Source: Microcoleus sp. bin48.metabat.b7b8b9.023 (lineage in GTDB: Bacteria; Cyanobacteriota; Cyanobacteriia; Cyanobacteriales; Microcoleaceae). Taken from it: DNA of 64,000 nt. The stretch covers positions 1 to 64,000 of the forward strand of contig NZ_JAAFKG010000043.1 in the NCBI RefSeq assembly GCF_013299185.1, written 5' to 3'. The number at the start of each line of letters is the position of its first letter. The first letter of the stretch is position 1. The notes under the pieces are model-generated. The model saw nothing but the letters and a program-made list of their open reading frames with translations, did no database searches and was not told where the DNA came from. This document shows positions 8,101 to 16,337 of the stretch, one piece after another. The translations under genes and the position numbers were made by a program.

Positions 8101-10602
8101 CAGCACGGTGACGCTGCTGAAGGTATTGTCACCGTTGAGGGCTGGCGGTAGCGGCGTCCAGAAATTACCAAACTCCTCGTTGCGTTTTCCTTCTTTATTC
8201 CAAGCTTCAACTGCCCAATTATACTTCTGGCCGGCAGTCAGTTTGAGACTGGGAGGAAGTGTAAAGCTGGTATTGCTTCCCTGAGTAAATGTTTTGCCGC
8301 CATCGAAAGTCCACTTGCCGATATTGGTGCTATCTTTCTGCCAAGTCGCAGTTAAAATGCGGTTGGGGTTGAAATCGTTTTCTTTGCGGTAAGATGATGT
8401 ATTCCAAGGTTTTGTCAGTAAATCTAACTGCTGCGGTTTGCTCAATCCTTGGTCGAAGAGAAATTTGTTACCGTTAGGGTCGGGTAAATCAACTACTTTA
8501 TCCCAAGGCAACAAGCCCTCACCTTCGTCAAACACGCTGACGAAGAGATTAACTTCTGTAATGTCCTGATTCGGTGGACTGTCAAAACTCCATTGGAACT
8601 TTGGGTTAAGGGGATTTTCTGAACTCTTGCTAGTACCTATCGGCTCTTTCAAATCCAGCCAATCTAGCGGTGTCGCCGCCAAACCGCGAGGGTTAGTCAC
8701 AGAAACGGGAGCTTTCTTACTTCCCGGCGGCACGCCGTAAGTATATTGATTGTTCGCGTCGGTCAGAATCTGAAAATCAGCAGCAATACTAACCGCTGGA
8801 TTAATATTATCAATTGGAATCGCCGCCAAGTCAGCAACCGTAGCATTTCGTGCTGTAGCGCTGTTGAACAAAGGCAGCCCGACACCCCGACCTTTAGCAT
8901 CAATTTGAAATTGACCGGGGTTGGTCACAGTTCTAATGAATTCCTGAGTGTCAAAGACATACACTTTGCCGTTCGCACCGCTCAAATTCGGATAGGAAGC
9001 ATAGAGGTACTTGCTGTCACTAGAAAGCACTAAATCAGTAGCAAACCCGTTGGGGATTGGTCGAGTTGCTGCTACTAATTGCGGATTCGTCAGTGGGTCT
9101 TTGATAATGCCGATATTGCTCCCGGCCCGCGGGTCTCCATCTATGCTGGGTATTTCCTGACCGAAAAATTTTGTATCCGCATTCCGACCCACAACAAACG
9201 CATAACTAGCATCCGGTAAAACTGTTACCGAAACTCCCTCATTCACATCGAAGTAATCAAAGGTTGAACCCAGCCCTAAACTTGCATAGCGAGTAGTAGC
9301 AGCAAAACTTACGGGGTCGTTATTGGTAATATCCAGTACCCCAAATCCTTTGCTATCTTTGCCGCTGTTTGTAAATGTCATTTTCAACGGATTGACCGTA
9401 GCAGCTAATCCTTCTAATCCTTCATCGGCTGTTATATTTGCGATTAATTGATTCCACTTTTTAGGGTTCTGACTGGGGTCGCTGGGTCGGTCTTTGGGGT
9501 CGATGTTAACAGCGTAAATTTTGCTGTTTGCGCCGTTTGGTGCGGTAACAAATAGCTTTTTGCCGTCGCTGCTAATTGCCATCTGTCGCAAACCGCTAGG
9601 CGCTGCACCAACTGTAATAGTTTGGGTAACTTGGTGATATTTGGATGAGAACGGGTTGATATCGAGAACGTAGATGGAATTGCCGCCAGCTTTGCCGTCA
9701 GCGATGTAGGCGTATTCGTCGCGGGGGTCTATGACTATCGATCGACCTTCTGCACCGCTGGGCAAATTTATCGGATTGATACCAGCGGTATTCGGCTGAG
9801 TATCTATCTGTTGCCGCGTCATCGGATCGACTACAGCAACGCGCCCAGAACGATCCATTACTACGTAAGCGCGGCTGCCGTCACTGGTTACAGTTAGTTC
9901 TCGCGGGCGATCGAGTATATCATCCGTGCCTACAGAAACGCTGGCAACCGACAAGTCGCTGCTATTAGTAGCTGCGACGACTGATTTGGGATTTGCACCG
10001 TTAATAATTGCAACTTTATCTGCTGTCCACTGCGCGGCAAAGATGTATGCTGTATTGTTTTCTATTCGGTAAGGACTGCTATCGTATTTAACTTCTTTTG
10101 CTGCTTCTGAAGGCTTCGGGCTGACTTTTTCGTTTTGCTTGCGGCTGATGACGATGCGGGATTCACCTAACGGTACGGTGTTGGGAACTTGAACTGCGAT
10201 TTCAAATTGATTGTTTGCCAATTTGCGACTTTTGTCTGTCAAAACTGTTGCTTCGTAAGACTGTTTACCGACTAAAAATTTTACGGTTAAGTCGCTGAAT
10301 CGACTGCCTGCGGGGTCGCCAAAATTGTCAACTAATACATTGGTAACCGTGATGAAGAGAACGGGTTGATTGTTGGGAAAAGGTTGATTGTTGCTGTCTG
10401 TAAACTTAAGTTCGGCGTTTTGGATGATGGGAGGTTTTTTAGGATTTGAAGCTGTTGGTGCGAGTAGGGATGCGCGTCTTTCGCCGATTAAAATATCTTT
10501 GTCTGAGTAGTCGAGATCCCTTTCGCCTATAAATTCTCCAGTCAGAGCATCCAGTGCGCTATTTTTTTCGGGGGGTAAAATCTGTGTTGGGGAAGCTCTG
10601 AG
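5191..10602 (-). CDS. Giant beta-propeller / hydrolase-like / endonuclease protein (main frame)
   Basis: The frame is open from 10602 to 5191, about 1,800 residues. Numbering from the TTG at 10242: residues about 60-480 hold YVTN/YncE-type propeller repeats (IDPRDEYAYIADG, ISSDGKKLFVTAPNG). About 570-710 look like Ig/fibronectin-type beta domains. About 740-920 resemble an alpha/beta hydrolase, with VLTHGF, a nucleophile elbow HFVGFSRG and TTLDPHD. About 1170-1370 look like a carbohydrate-binding-type beta-sandwich. About 1400-1610 are a DNA/RNA non-specific endonuclease: DKGHLIPDKDR corresponds to the family's DRGH with the catalytic His, and STNLIPQ supplies the metal-binding Asn. No RTX repeats or membrane anchor are visible. 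The 5' end of the gene lies in another frame (10559-10807). Likely extracellular or surface (inference). Confidence 0.8.
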   Translation of the reverse strand, partial: LRASPTQILPPEKNSALDALTGEFIGERDLDYSDKDILIGERRASLLAPTASNPKKPPIIQNAELKFTDSNNQPFPNNQPVLFITVTNVLVDNFGDPAGSRFSDLTVKFLVGKQSYEATVLTDKSRKLANNQFEIAVQVPNTVPLGESRIVISRKQNEKVSPKPSEAAKEVKYDSSPYRIENNTAYIFAAQWTADKVAIINGANPKSVVAATNSSDLSVASVSVGTDDILDRPRELTVTSDGSRAYVVMDRSGRVAVVDPMTRQQIDTQPNTAGINPINLPSGAEGRSIVIDPRDEYAYIADGKAGGNSIYVLDINPFSSKYHQVTQTITVGAAPSGLRQMAISSDGKKLFVTAPNGANSKIYAVNIDPKDRPSDPSQNPKKWNQLIANITADEGLEGLAATVNPLKMTFTNSGKDSKGFGVLDITNNDPVSFAATTRYASLGLGSTFDYFDVNEGVSVTVLPDASYAFVVGRNADTKFFGQEIPSIDGDPRAGSNIGIIKDPLTNPQLVAATRPIPNGFATDLVLSSDSKYLYASYPNLSGANGKVYVFDTQEFIRTVTNPGQFQIDAKGRGVGLPLFNSATARNATVADLAAIPIDNINPAVSIAADFQILTDANNQYTYGVPPGSKKAPVSVTNPRGLAATPLDWLDLKEPIGTSKSSENPLNPKFQWSFDSPPNQDITEVNLFVSVFDEGEGLLPWDKVVDLPDPNGNKFLFDQGLSKPQQLDLLTKPWNTSSYRKENDFNPNRILTATWQKDSTNIGKWTFDGGKTFTQGSNTSFTLPPSLKLTAGQKYNWAVEAWNKEGKRNEEFGNFWTPLPPALNGDNTFSSVTVLTHGFKPPFLDKPGIPSEFYQMGNSIANAGIDGGGLMMKYDLPTGYWVPVNKFGAVAPDFQAGLNPKTDPNYLTKLGTYIAPYLAQKQPLVLLNNWSENNESAVPDSCFTEAAADAFFTSLVQLDGVLKNKTSPTKQGAVFNSPLHFVGFSRGTVVNSEIIQRLGTHFPDAGGKPNSGTRDLQMTTLDPHDFNQPSLNVVTKNFGDFREPKVQVWKNVTFADNYYQTVPNLLSGTLTPAGRNIPNLPSTENGTAPGLKFPREGWRSDNPNPNGKLLGEPDLSVFLGTNKNNPGYNNSRAGFTTDPIPGDVHGRVVSWYGGTSDLFPTNFPSDQNLEVNPVFRRRGDGYRERLFDKDFSFNNSVVTGPARVSPWYTPESKFQHGADAAPWEGIGTGWFYSALGGGYSSRPKTNVERIPVDFDNTYDARMRGDAAVPTLFNGNFDAVFDPKGVTRTPLSTAIPGWSFHGGGSNIPSPTDRLVDWSTIPSLSNYRTQVGYSPAQPNYALELKAGENITHNRFIAPDWGNLRFDIHAPNRSGLLNVTFQSLDGKIKIEEQIDLATAIKIPTDMTDSSQLTMAYLNNQNRVKFGEEGFETFQLNLQIRNDLTKQYRGQPAIVKFELAGGKSVYLDNVFFKSDYLKWGNPTEARWDFNKPNENPYQTNLLLEKPQYASSYNAVTKLPNWVSWKVDKTWNQQFKGRTGDQFIVDPNLPGSPNFPSWPRIDGEIYRGTGLDKGHLIPDKDRNRNEKDALSTYMSTNLIPQAIDNNRLFRNRNNGGRLDPDISPAWSRIESKLVEQLIFDYDKQLYITAGVFDTKQQNWSIQPKTRAPEALTEAPNQGNTNPTNLESNGIRIPGWTWKTILVSNKSSLGVQDILGSYTYITPNVPEPYTDWSGKVAVQNPLNQLLGENRDPITSAEQWRRPNTWKISINQLENLLNTQGSDKIFNFLSNIPENVRKRIKKQSDFQFPPP

Positions 10603-10807
10603 TCAAACTAAGGGAGTTAGAACAACTGGCGATGTCTTCAGCGCTATTGTTCTCATTGGCTGGAAGTAAAGCGAGTGTTTGTTCTGGGATGGTGTTGGCG
10701 AGCGATCGATTATTGAGTAAGTTTTTGGTATCAATCTCAAATTCTGAGGCGAGCAAATTCTGAAACGGATCTTGAGTGTTAAAAGGTGAAGCTTGAAAAG
10801 GTTTCAT
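10559..10807 (-). pseudogene. 5' end of the giant gene, displaced by a frameshift
   Basis: 82 codons from an ATG at 10807, ending in a TAG at 10559-10561. The main frame of the giant gene overlaps it from 10602 and continues directly (NSALDALTGEFIGERDLDYS then an Ig-like domain), so the two are one gene split by a one-base shift. The overlap contains a run of six G (10570-10575) and seven T (10562-10568) on the plus strand, the usual places for indels or sequencing error. The head is Ser/Asn/Leu-rich with no clear signal peptide. The whole protein would be about 1,870 residues. Confidence 0.65.
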
Positions 10808-11415
10808 GTTTGATTTGCGTAGATGCGAGTGAGCTGTTGAATTTTGGTAGTTTCAAACTAACTAATTGATGCGCTTCAGACTTCGTTCAAGAGGAATGTG
10901 TGGATTCCGATTTGAGCGAGTTTTTAGTGCTTTATTGTTATTTATTTTCCAAAATTTTATTGAAAATAATGTTCCCGTATTTTCGGAACCCAGTCAATCA
11001 CGGAAATTACTGAGATTTTCAGTCTGGCACTGAAAAACTGGCAGTGTCGGCAACAACTTAATACCAGCCCATATGTGAAACTTGCTGCGCTTGTTAGTTT
11101 GTTTTACTGATAAATTGTGATTCAATTGTTAAAAGTTTACAGATTCTTTATGAAAGTAATGTACGTTACTCAGTAATAATACTTAAATTGTTCTAGGATT
11201 TCATTTCAAGCCTACTCAAATTTACTGCCTTGAAATTACGGAACAATGTTGTTCCTTTCTTCATAATAAGGAACGAAAATTTAATAATTTAAACAGCTCC
11301 TACAGTCCTCTGTCCTATAAGCTGGTTCGTCAAAGGAGGCAGAGTGTCGCCTATCTGCGTCACCAGGTAGAGCGAAAATAACAAGCAAATTGCTTAAGTG
11401 ATTTAATTGCTATTT
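10808..11415. other. Intergenic, AT-rich, no gene seen
   Basis: Upstream region of the giant gene and remnant-bearing spacer. It is AT-rich with no convincing reading frame on either strand. A short GC-rich patch at about 11296-11380 looks structured but matches no RNA family I can name. Confidence 0.4.
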
Positions 11416-11589
11416 CTAAATGAAAGAATTCGCTGACACGTAAACATCAGAACGCCCTTGAAAGTAAAGGTTTGCAGCTTCTACAGCATAAGTCATGTAA
11501 TCGCGCGTGATGTCGCTTTCGGCCATCGGCTCTCCGTCACTGCTCGGATATTGAATTTCTACTTGTTCGACTTGAGTTAAAATTGTCAT
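11416..11589 (-). pseudogene. Uma2-family N-terminal fragment
   Basis: ATG at 11589, 57 codons to a TAG at 11416. The sequence EIQYPSSDGEPMAESD followed by YAVEAANLYFQGRSDVYVS is the recognisable N-terminus of Uma2 (DUF820) putative restriction-type nucleases of cyanobacteria. The catalytic PD-(D/E)xK core that should follow is absent and the next bases do not resume it, so the gene is truncated. A full-length Uma2 gene lies at 16338-16922. Confidence 0.75.
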
Positions 11590-11680
11590 TGTTCAATTTC
11601 CCTCAAAGTTAATTAATTTAATCTCTGCTAAATCAGCTTTTTAAGGTTCGATCGTTCGGACTTCAGTCCTCATCAAATGA

Positions 11681-11730
11681 GAGAGGGCTGAAGCCCAACA
11701 ACGTACCTCACCTATCTGAGAAAGGCTATA
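11681..11730. repeat. Half copy of the IS630-type MITE
   Basis: GAGGGCTGAAGCCCAACAAC followed by the terminal sequence ending in GAGAAAGGCTATA matches the right part of the full MITE at 60597-60704. The opposite end is not found, so only about 50 bp remain. Confidence 0.7.
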
Positions 11731-11784
11731 TATCGTGGCTCCTGGACTTTCCGACTTATCAGACCGTTTGCAGATACAGAGGAT

Positions 11785-12684
11785 TTAAACTTTATTAATA
11801 CCTCTTTCTAAAATAATCATTTCCGAACCAACAACCGGACTTCTAGCTATTAACTTACCTTCCAGATTTGCAATTTGTAACTTGCTGAAATCCAGTGAGT
11901 TAGCTTCTTTCCACATTTGACTGGCGAGCTGATTTTGCTCTACATCGCTGAGTTTGTACCAATCTTCAGCGACTTGGACAGTCAAAAGACCGATCGAGAA
12001 ATCAGCATCAACAGACTTAACTAAACCGCCGCCCAGGCGATTTGTAATCTCAGCAACTTGAGTTTGAATCGCAGCAATCAGAGACTGTTCCGGCGTCAGC
12101 GGTGGCGGAATAATTTCTACAGGCTCTGGTTTTTTCGGGGCCGCTAAATCGGGCAATTTGCTTTTAAATTTAGCGGGTGTAGGCTCAGAATTTGCGATCG
12201 CCTCTGGGGATTTCGCTGTTGGCGGCGCCACAAAATCGTCAAAGGTGGGGGATAGCTGTGCTGCTGGGATAGGCGCTTTTGCTACTTTCTGGGGCGGTTT
12301 TGCCGAAAAACTGTTTACAGTTAAACCGATCGCAACGATCAGAATTGCAGCTAAGGAGGCGTTTAAAATTGGATCGGACAGCTTGGCGTTCGCAGATGCA
12401 GGTAGGAGCGATCGCACTAGCCCTACAATACTTTGCCACAGTACGCCGACTTTTGCTAAAAAACTACCGCCTGCGGGTTTAGAAACAGGCTTTTTATCGA
12501 ATTTTACCGCAGCTTTTTGCGGGGGTACGCTGTTAACTTCCGCGATTTTCTCATTTGTGGGAACAGCGCTGCTCGCATTTTTAGCTGTACTGGGAGTCGC
12601 CGCCGACTTTGCTGGCGAGTCTACCTCCGGTGTCGGAGATTCAGACGGTTCTGGAGTTGGTTGATTTAGTGGTTCTTCTGACAT
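11785..12684 (-). CDS. Conserved single-pass membrane protein, Pro/Ala-rich
   Basis: 299 residues. Residues 1-75 are a Pro/Ser/Ala-rich cytoplasmic-type tail. A hydrophobic segment at about 106-124 (LAAILIVAIGLTV) is the single membrane helix. After a second Pro-rich linker, residues about 200-299 form a compact alpha/beta domain (AAIQTQVAEITNRLGGGLV, then VQVAEDWYKLSDVEQNQLA). It resembles conserved cyanobacterial proteins of unknown function. The ATG at 12684 is divergent from the phosphoesterase at 12788, so the 103-bp gap should hold both promoters. Function not assigned. Confidence 0.8.
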   Translation of the reverse strand: MSEEPLNQPTPEPSESPTPEVDSPAKSAATPSTAKNASSAVPTNEKIAEVNSVPPQKAAVKFDKKPVSKPAGGSFLAKVGVLWQSIVGLVRSLLPASANAKLSDPILNASLAAILIVAIGLTVNSFSAKPPQKVAKAPIPAAQLSPTFDDFVAPPTAKSPEAIANSEPTPAKFKSKLPDLAAPKKPEPVEIIPPPLTPEQSLIAAIQTQVAEITNRLGGGLVKSVDADFSIGLLTVQVAEDWYKLSDVEQNQLASQMWKEANSLDFSKLQIANLEGKLIARSPVVGSEMIILERGINKV

Positions 12685-12787
12685 TTTCTCTGCCTTGGAG
12701 CGTTACAAATATATCTAAACAGGATAAATTTTAGGTGAGCCATCTCATCCCTAATTTATCATTTAATTAGTTCTACCCAAATTTCTC

Positions 12788-13723
12788 ATGAGCATCAAAC
12801 GCCGTCACTTTCTAATTTTAGGCAGTCTGGGCGCCCTAGGTTGGGCAGGAGTCTCGAAAATGCTTCAGCTTCGGACTTCCTGGGGTAAAGACGCCAATGC
12901 TGCTGTGCCTTCTAACCTTGAGGCCCAAAGGGCGATCGTCCCATTGCCGGCCTCACCGCCTATTTTACGCTTTATTTCGCTGGCCGACACCGGCACCGGC
13001 GCTGAAGGTCAGTATGCTGTGGCTGAGGCGATGGCGCAATATCACCGGGAAAATCCTTTTAATCTGGCTGTTCTCGCCGGCGACAATATCTACAATAACG
13101 GCGAAATTGAAAAAATTAATGCTGTTTTTGAGAAGCCTTATCAGCCGTTATTGCAGCAAGGCGTAAAATTTTATGCTTGTTTGGGAAATCACGACATTCG
13201 CACTGCTAACGGCGACCCGCAAGTTAAATATCCGGGTTTTAATATGCAAGGTCGCTACTATACTTTTCGGCGCGATCCGGTACAGTTTTTTGCGTTAGAT
13301 ACTAATGATAATGCGGATTGGAAAAATCAGCTTGCTTGGCTGGAGAAAGAGTTGAGTCAAAGCACTGCACCGTGGAAAGTTGTGTTCGGCCACCACCAGA
13401 TTTATTCCTCTGGCGTGTATGGATTGAATCAACCTTTTATTAAGACTTTGACGCCTTTGTTTAAAAAATACGGCGTGCAGCTTTATATCAACGGACACGA
13501 ACACAGTTACGAACGCACCCGTTCGATTGACGGTACGACTTATTTAATTTGCGGTGCTGGCGGAGGCACTCGTCCGGTGGGGCGTTCTGAGTGGACGGAG
13601 TTTTCTGCTAGCCGCCTGAGTTTTGCGACGTTTGATGTCTATGAAGACCGGATGTTTGTCAGTGCGATCGGTACTGACAAGCGGGTTTTTGACCGGGGAG
13701 TGCTAAAAGTGCGATCGGCTTAA
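12788..13723 (+). CDS. Tat-exported metallophosphoesterase (acid phosphatase-like)
   Basis: 311 residues. The N-terminus MSIKRRHFLILGSLGALGWAG has a twin-arginine motif (RRHFL) and a hydrophobic core, indicating Tat export to the periplasm. The calcineurin-like metal motifs appear in order: SLADTGTG, LAGDNIYNNGE (GDN), CLGNHDIR (GNHD), VVFGHHQIYSS (GHH) and YINGHEHSYER (GHEH). This order and spacing match purple acid/TRAP-like phosphatases, which use a dinuclear metal centre to hydrolyse phosphomonoesters. A role in scavenging phosphate from organic esters is likely but the substrate is not determined by the sequence. Confidence 0.88.
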   Translation: MSIKRRHFLILGSLGALGWAGVSKMLQLRTSWGKDANAAVPSNLEAQRAIVPLPASPPILRFISLADTGTGAEGQYAVAEAMAQYHRENPFNLAVLAGDNIYNNGEIEKINAVFEKPYQPLLQQGVKFYACLGNHDIRTANGDPQVKYPGFNMQGRYYTFRRDPVQFFALDTNDNADWKNQLAWLEKELSQSTAPWKVVFGHHQIYSSGVYGLNQPFIKTLTPLFKKYGVQLYINGHEHSYERTRSIDGTTYLICGAGGGTRPVGRSEWTEFSASRLSFATFDVYEDRMFVSAIGTDKRVFDRGVLKVRSA

Positions 13724-13724
13724 T

Positions 13725-14082
13725 TCAAATTATATTCAGGAGCAAACAAAATGAATAGGGGTTGTAGAGCCAATAAAACGGGTTTTGTTTTAGAAGCAAC
13801 TGTAGAAGGTACGTTGAGAGGTCAACGGCATCCCCTAAGTCTATCAAAACCGCATAAAATAGCCAACTAGCCCAGATTTGGATCTGGATTCCGTTGAGCG
13901 AACCTGTCCATAAATAACTTAAATTTAAAACTCTCTTTACTGTACAAAAAATCTCTTCAATTCGCCAGCGTCTTTGATACAAATCTGCCACTACATAGGG
14001 GGGTAATATTTTAGGTTTTCGGACACTTGTTAGATAAGAACGCCAGGATTTATTTGAGCGAACTTGTACTAATCTTATAGTC
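13725..14082 (-). pseudogene. IS4-type transposase remnant
   Basis: Read on the minus strand, the frame gives WRSYLTSVRKPKILPPYVV, then ADLYQRRWRIEEIF with the Y-x(2)-RW-xIE signature that supplies the last catalytic Glu of IS4-family DDE transposases, then LSYLWTGSLNGIQIQIWASW. The front of the protein is cut off by the inverted-repeat element starting at 14083, and the tail after LGDAV is degenerate. An intact but distinct relative lies at 52398-53417. Confidence 0.8.
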
Positions 14083-14431
14083 CAATACGGTTTACTTAAG
14101 GCAGATCCCCCCTAACCCCCCCTTAAAAAGCTACGGTGTACACACAAGTCGAGTTGGAAATCAGATGACGGAAAAAAACGGAAATTTATTTTTTTAATCC
14201 TTGATTTCCCGTCAACCATTATCAATAAGCTAAAACTCTCGATCAAAAGTTCGCTACTCTCAAAACCTTGCCTACGTCAGGTTGTGTCAGACATAGCCAG
14301 GTTTCTAGGAGTTGTGTGTACACCGTAGCCCTTAAAAAGGGGGGGGACAAGAAAGCTCTTAAGTCCCCCTACAACCAGGGGGATGCGAGGGGGATCTCCG
14401 GGGCATAAAAAGTGTTAAGTAAACCGTATTG
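14083..14431. mobile_element. Outer MITE-like element, 17-bp terminal repeats
   Basis: CAATACGGTTTACTTAA at 14083-14099 is repeated inverted and perfectly at 14415-14431. The interior is C/G-run-rich (CCCCCCTAACCCCCC) and non-coding. It abuts the IS4-type transposase remnant. No clear target duplication. Another element is nested within it (14131-14329). A similar single end occurs at 60142-60159. Confidence 0.75.
14121..14339. mobile_element. Inner nested MITE with 10-bp target duplication
   Basis: CTACGGTGTACACACAA (14131-14147) and TTGTGTGTACACCGTAG (14312-14328) are perfect inverted repeats. They are flanked by CCTTAAAAAG at 14121-14130 and again at 14330-14339, a 10-bp direct target duplication. 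Removing one copy of that repeat and the element rejoins the C/G-rich interior of the outer element. A 10-bp duplication points to IS4-type transposition. The 199-bp element has no reading frame. Confidence 0.85.
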
Positions 14432-14469
14432 CAATATAATTAATTAGTGGAATACAGGCGATCGGCTAT

Positions 14470-14766
14470 TTAGCACTTCACATGAAATTTGCGGTAAAGC
14501 ATCGCCTCTACTGGCTTTCCTCCCCGCAAATGTTGCTCAGTTATTGCCGCAACTTCTTCAGCAGAAATACCGCTATACCAAACCTCTTCTGGTAGTACCA
14601 ACACCATCGGCCCGTTACCGCACTGTCCCAAACAACCGCTAGCAACAACTTCAACTTCAGAAGGTGACAATTGTTTAAAAGCTGCCAGTACCTTTGCTGT
14701 ACTTTGCTTGCGACAAGTGCGGTTTTGGCAAACAAGAACTTGCCTCGAAGATTCTTTGATTTTCAT
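14470..14766 (-). CDS. Thioredoxin-like [2Fe-2S] ferredoxin
   Basis: 98 residues with the four-cysteine arrangement of the thioredoxin-like 2Fe-2S family: VLVCQNRTCRKQ near residues 11-20, then VVASGCLGQCGNGP about 35 residues later. The family includes the Shethna-type ferredoxin and NuoE-like domains, and carries one cluster for electron transfer. Short forms like this are common stand-alone cyanobacterial proteins. ATG at 14766; no neighbours in an operon. The electron donor and acceptor cannot be read from the sequence. Confidence 0.85.
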   Translation of the reverse strand: MKIKESSRQVLVCQNRTCRKQSTAKVLAAFKQLSPSEVEVVASGCLGQCGNGPMVLVLPEEVWYSGISAEEVAAITEQHLRGGKPVEAMLYRKFHVKC

Positions 14767-14904
14767 GTTTTTTTACTTGACACTCGGCTGAATATATGCT
14801 ATTTTTTTATCATGGAAATAGGTGTGGCCATATATACTCTAATTATAAAGTGAGCAAGGCGCACGTGGGGGATTATTCAGGTACACCACAGGCACCCGAT
14901 ATTA

Positions 14905-15341
14905 ATCTGATGATAAACCTTTTGATGCCAACCATTGGCGATCGAGCTACATAAATCTGGGATGAATCCGCTAACCGCAGATACTTTTGAAACAAACACT
15001 GATAGACACAGATAATTTCCCAATGATTGGTGAGTTGGACTGCGCCAGACCAATCTCGATACACGTGTGCAACGTGCCTACTCATCTGATGATAAACCTT
15101 TTGATGCCAACCATTGGCGATCGAGCTACATAAATCTGGGATGAATCCGCTAACCGCAGATACTTTTGAAACAAACACTGATAGACGCAGATAATTTCCC
15201 AATGATTGGTGAGTTTGACAATCTTATCTGCGCTACAAGCGTTTTCGGGATTTTTGGACTGCGCCAGACCAATCTCGATACACGTGTGCAACGTGCCTAC
15301 TCATCTGATGATAAACCTTTTGATGCCAACCATTGGCGATC
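14905..15341. repeat. Three tandem copies containing the cysK 3' end
   Basis: The sequence CTGATGATAAACCTTTTGAT with the following bases to GGCGATCGA occurs at 14905-14947, 15083-15125 and 15301-15341. The last copy is the true end of the cysteine synthase gene. The two outer copies continue into a shared roughly 95-bp block ending GATTGGTGAGTT. The repeat period is 217 bp between 15256 and 15039 and 178 bp between the next pair, which lacks about 39 bp. The duplicated tails encode nothing complete. Confidence 0.85.
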
Positions 15342-16274
15342 GAACAAACGCGACTGATACCGAGCTCCACCGTCGCAAAGTACCGTCACAATCCTATGTC
15401 CCGGCCCCATTTGCTTAGCCAAAGCCACGGCCGCCCCCACATTAATCCCAACAGAACCGCCCATAAATAAGCCTTCTTTCCTCAGCAATTGGTAAACCAC
15501 GCGGACAGCTTCAGTATCATCAATTTGGATAGCATCATCTACCGGGGCATTCTCCATATTTGCAGTAACGCGGCTGGTACCAATTCCCTCAGTAATCGAA
15601 CTACCTTCAGTCTTAATTTCCCCAGTTTTGAAATAACTGTAAAGCCCGCTGCCCATCGGGTCTGCCAAGACACTTTTAATCGCGGAATTTTTGGATTTCA
15701 AAAACATTGATACACCCGCGAAAGTTCCACCCGTACCCGTTGCAGCCACCCAGGCATCAACTTTCCCATCGGTTTGTTCCCAGATTTCCGGGCCAGTTGT
15801 CTCAAAATGAGCTTGGCGATTGGCTAAATTGTCAAACTGATTTGCCCAGACGGCATTCTCCATTTCCGCAGCCAATCTTCCCGACATTTTGACATAATTA
15901 TTCGGGTCTTTGTAAGGAACAGCAGGAACAGTCCGAACTTCGGCGCCCAAGGTTTTCAAAGCATCAATTTTTTCTTGTGATTGGGTATCAGGAATCACAA
16001 TCAAACACTTGTAACCTTTAGCGTTGCAAATGTGTGCTAAACCGATGCCAGTATTGCCGGCAGTGCCTTCAACAACAGTTCCCCCCGGTTTCAGCAAGCC
16101 TTTTTCTTCAGCGTCTTTGATGATGTACAAAGCAGCCCGGTCTTTGACGGAACCGCCGGGATTGAGAAACTCTGCTTTGCCGAGAATTTCGCAGCCGGTT
16201 TCATCGCTGAAGCTGTTTAAGCGGATGAGGGGAGTATTGCCGATAGTGCCTACAAAGCCGTTTTTGATATCCAT
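15297..16274 (-). CDS. cysK: Cysteine synthase A (O-acetylserine sulfhydrylase)
   Basis: 325 residues of a fold-type II PLP enzyme that makes cysteine from O-acetylserine and sulfide. GNTPLIRL starts the fold. NPGGSVKDRAA holds the Schiff-base lysine (about residue 43). EGTAGNTGIG is the substrate loop and TGTGGTFAG binds the PLP phosphate. GGSVGINVGAAV near residue 275 is also typical. Length and motif order are normal. The last codons are duplicated downstream (14905-15125), so this gene end has been a duplication site, but the gene itself is intact. Cytosolic. Confidence 0.92.
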   Translation of the reverse strand: MDIKNGFVGTIGNTPLIRLNSFSDETGCEILGKAEFLNPGGSVKDRAALYIIKDAEEKGLLKPGGTVVEGTAGNTGIGLAHICNAKGYKCLIVIPDTQSQEKIDALKTLGAEVRTVPAVPYKDPNNYVKMSGRLAAEMENAVWANQFDNLANRQAHFETTGPEIWEQTDGKVDAWVAATGTGGTFAGVSMFLKSKNSAIKSVLADPMGSGLYSYFKTGEIKTEGSSITEGIGTSRVTANMENAPVDDAIQIDDTEAVRVVYQLLRKEGLFMGGSVGINVGAAVALAKQMGPGHRIVTVLCDGGARYQSRLFDRQWLASKGLSSDE

Positions 16275-16337
16275 ATTTTTTGATTGTTTCTATACTATAT
16301 AATTCTGACAATAACTTTGATATTTCGTGCTAGCAGT

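Noticed and set aside
12158-12664. Plus-strand reading frame opposite the membrane protein
   Set aside because: It mirrors the Pro/Ala-rich coding strand; the minus-strand gene has a clear membrane helix and conserved domain.
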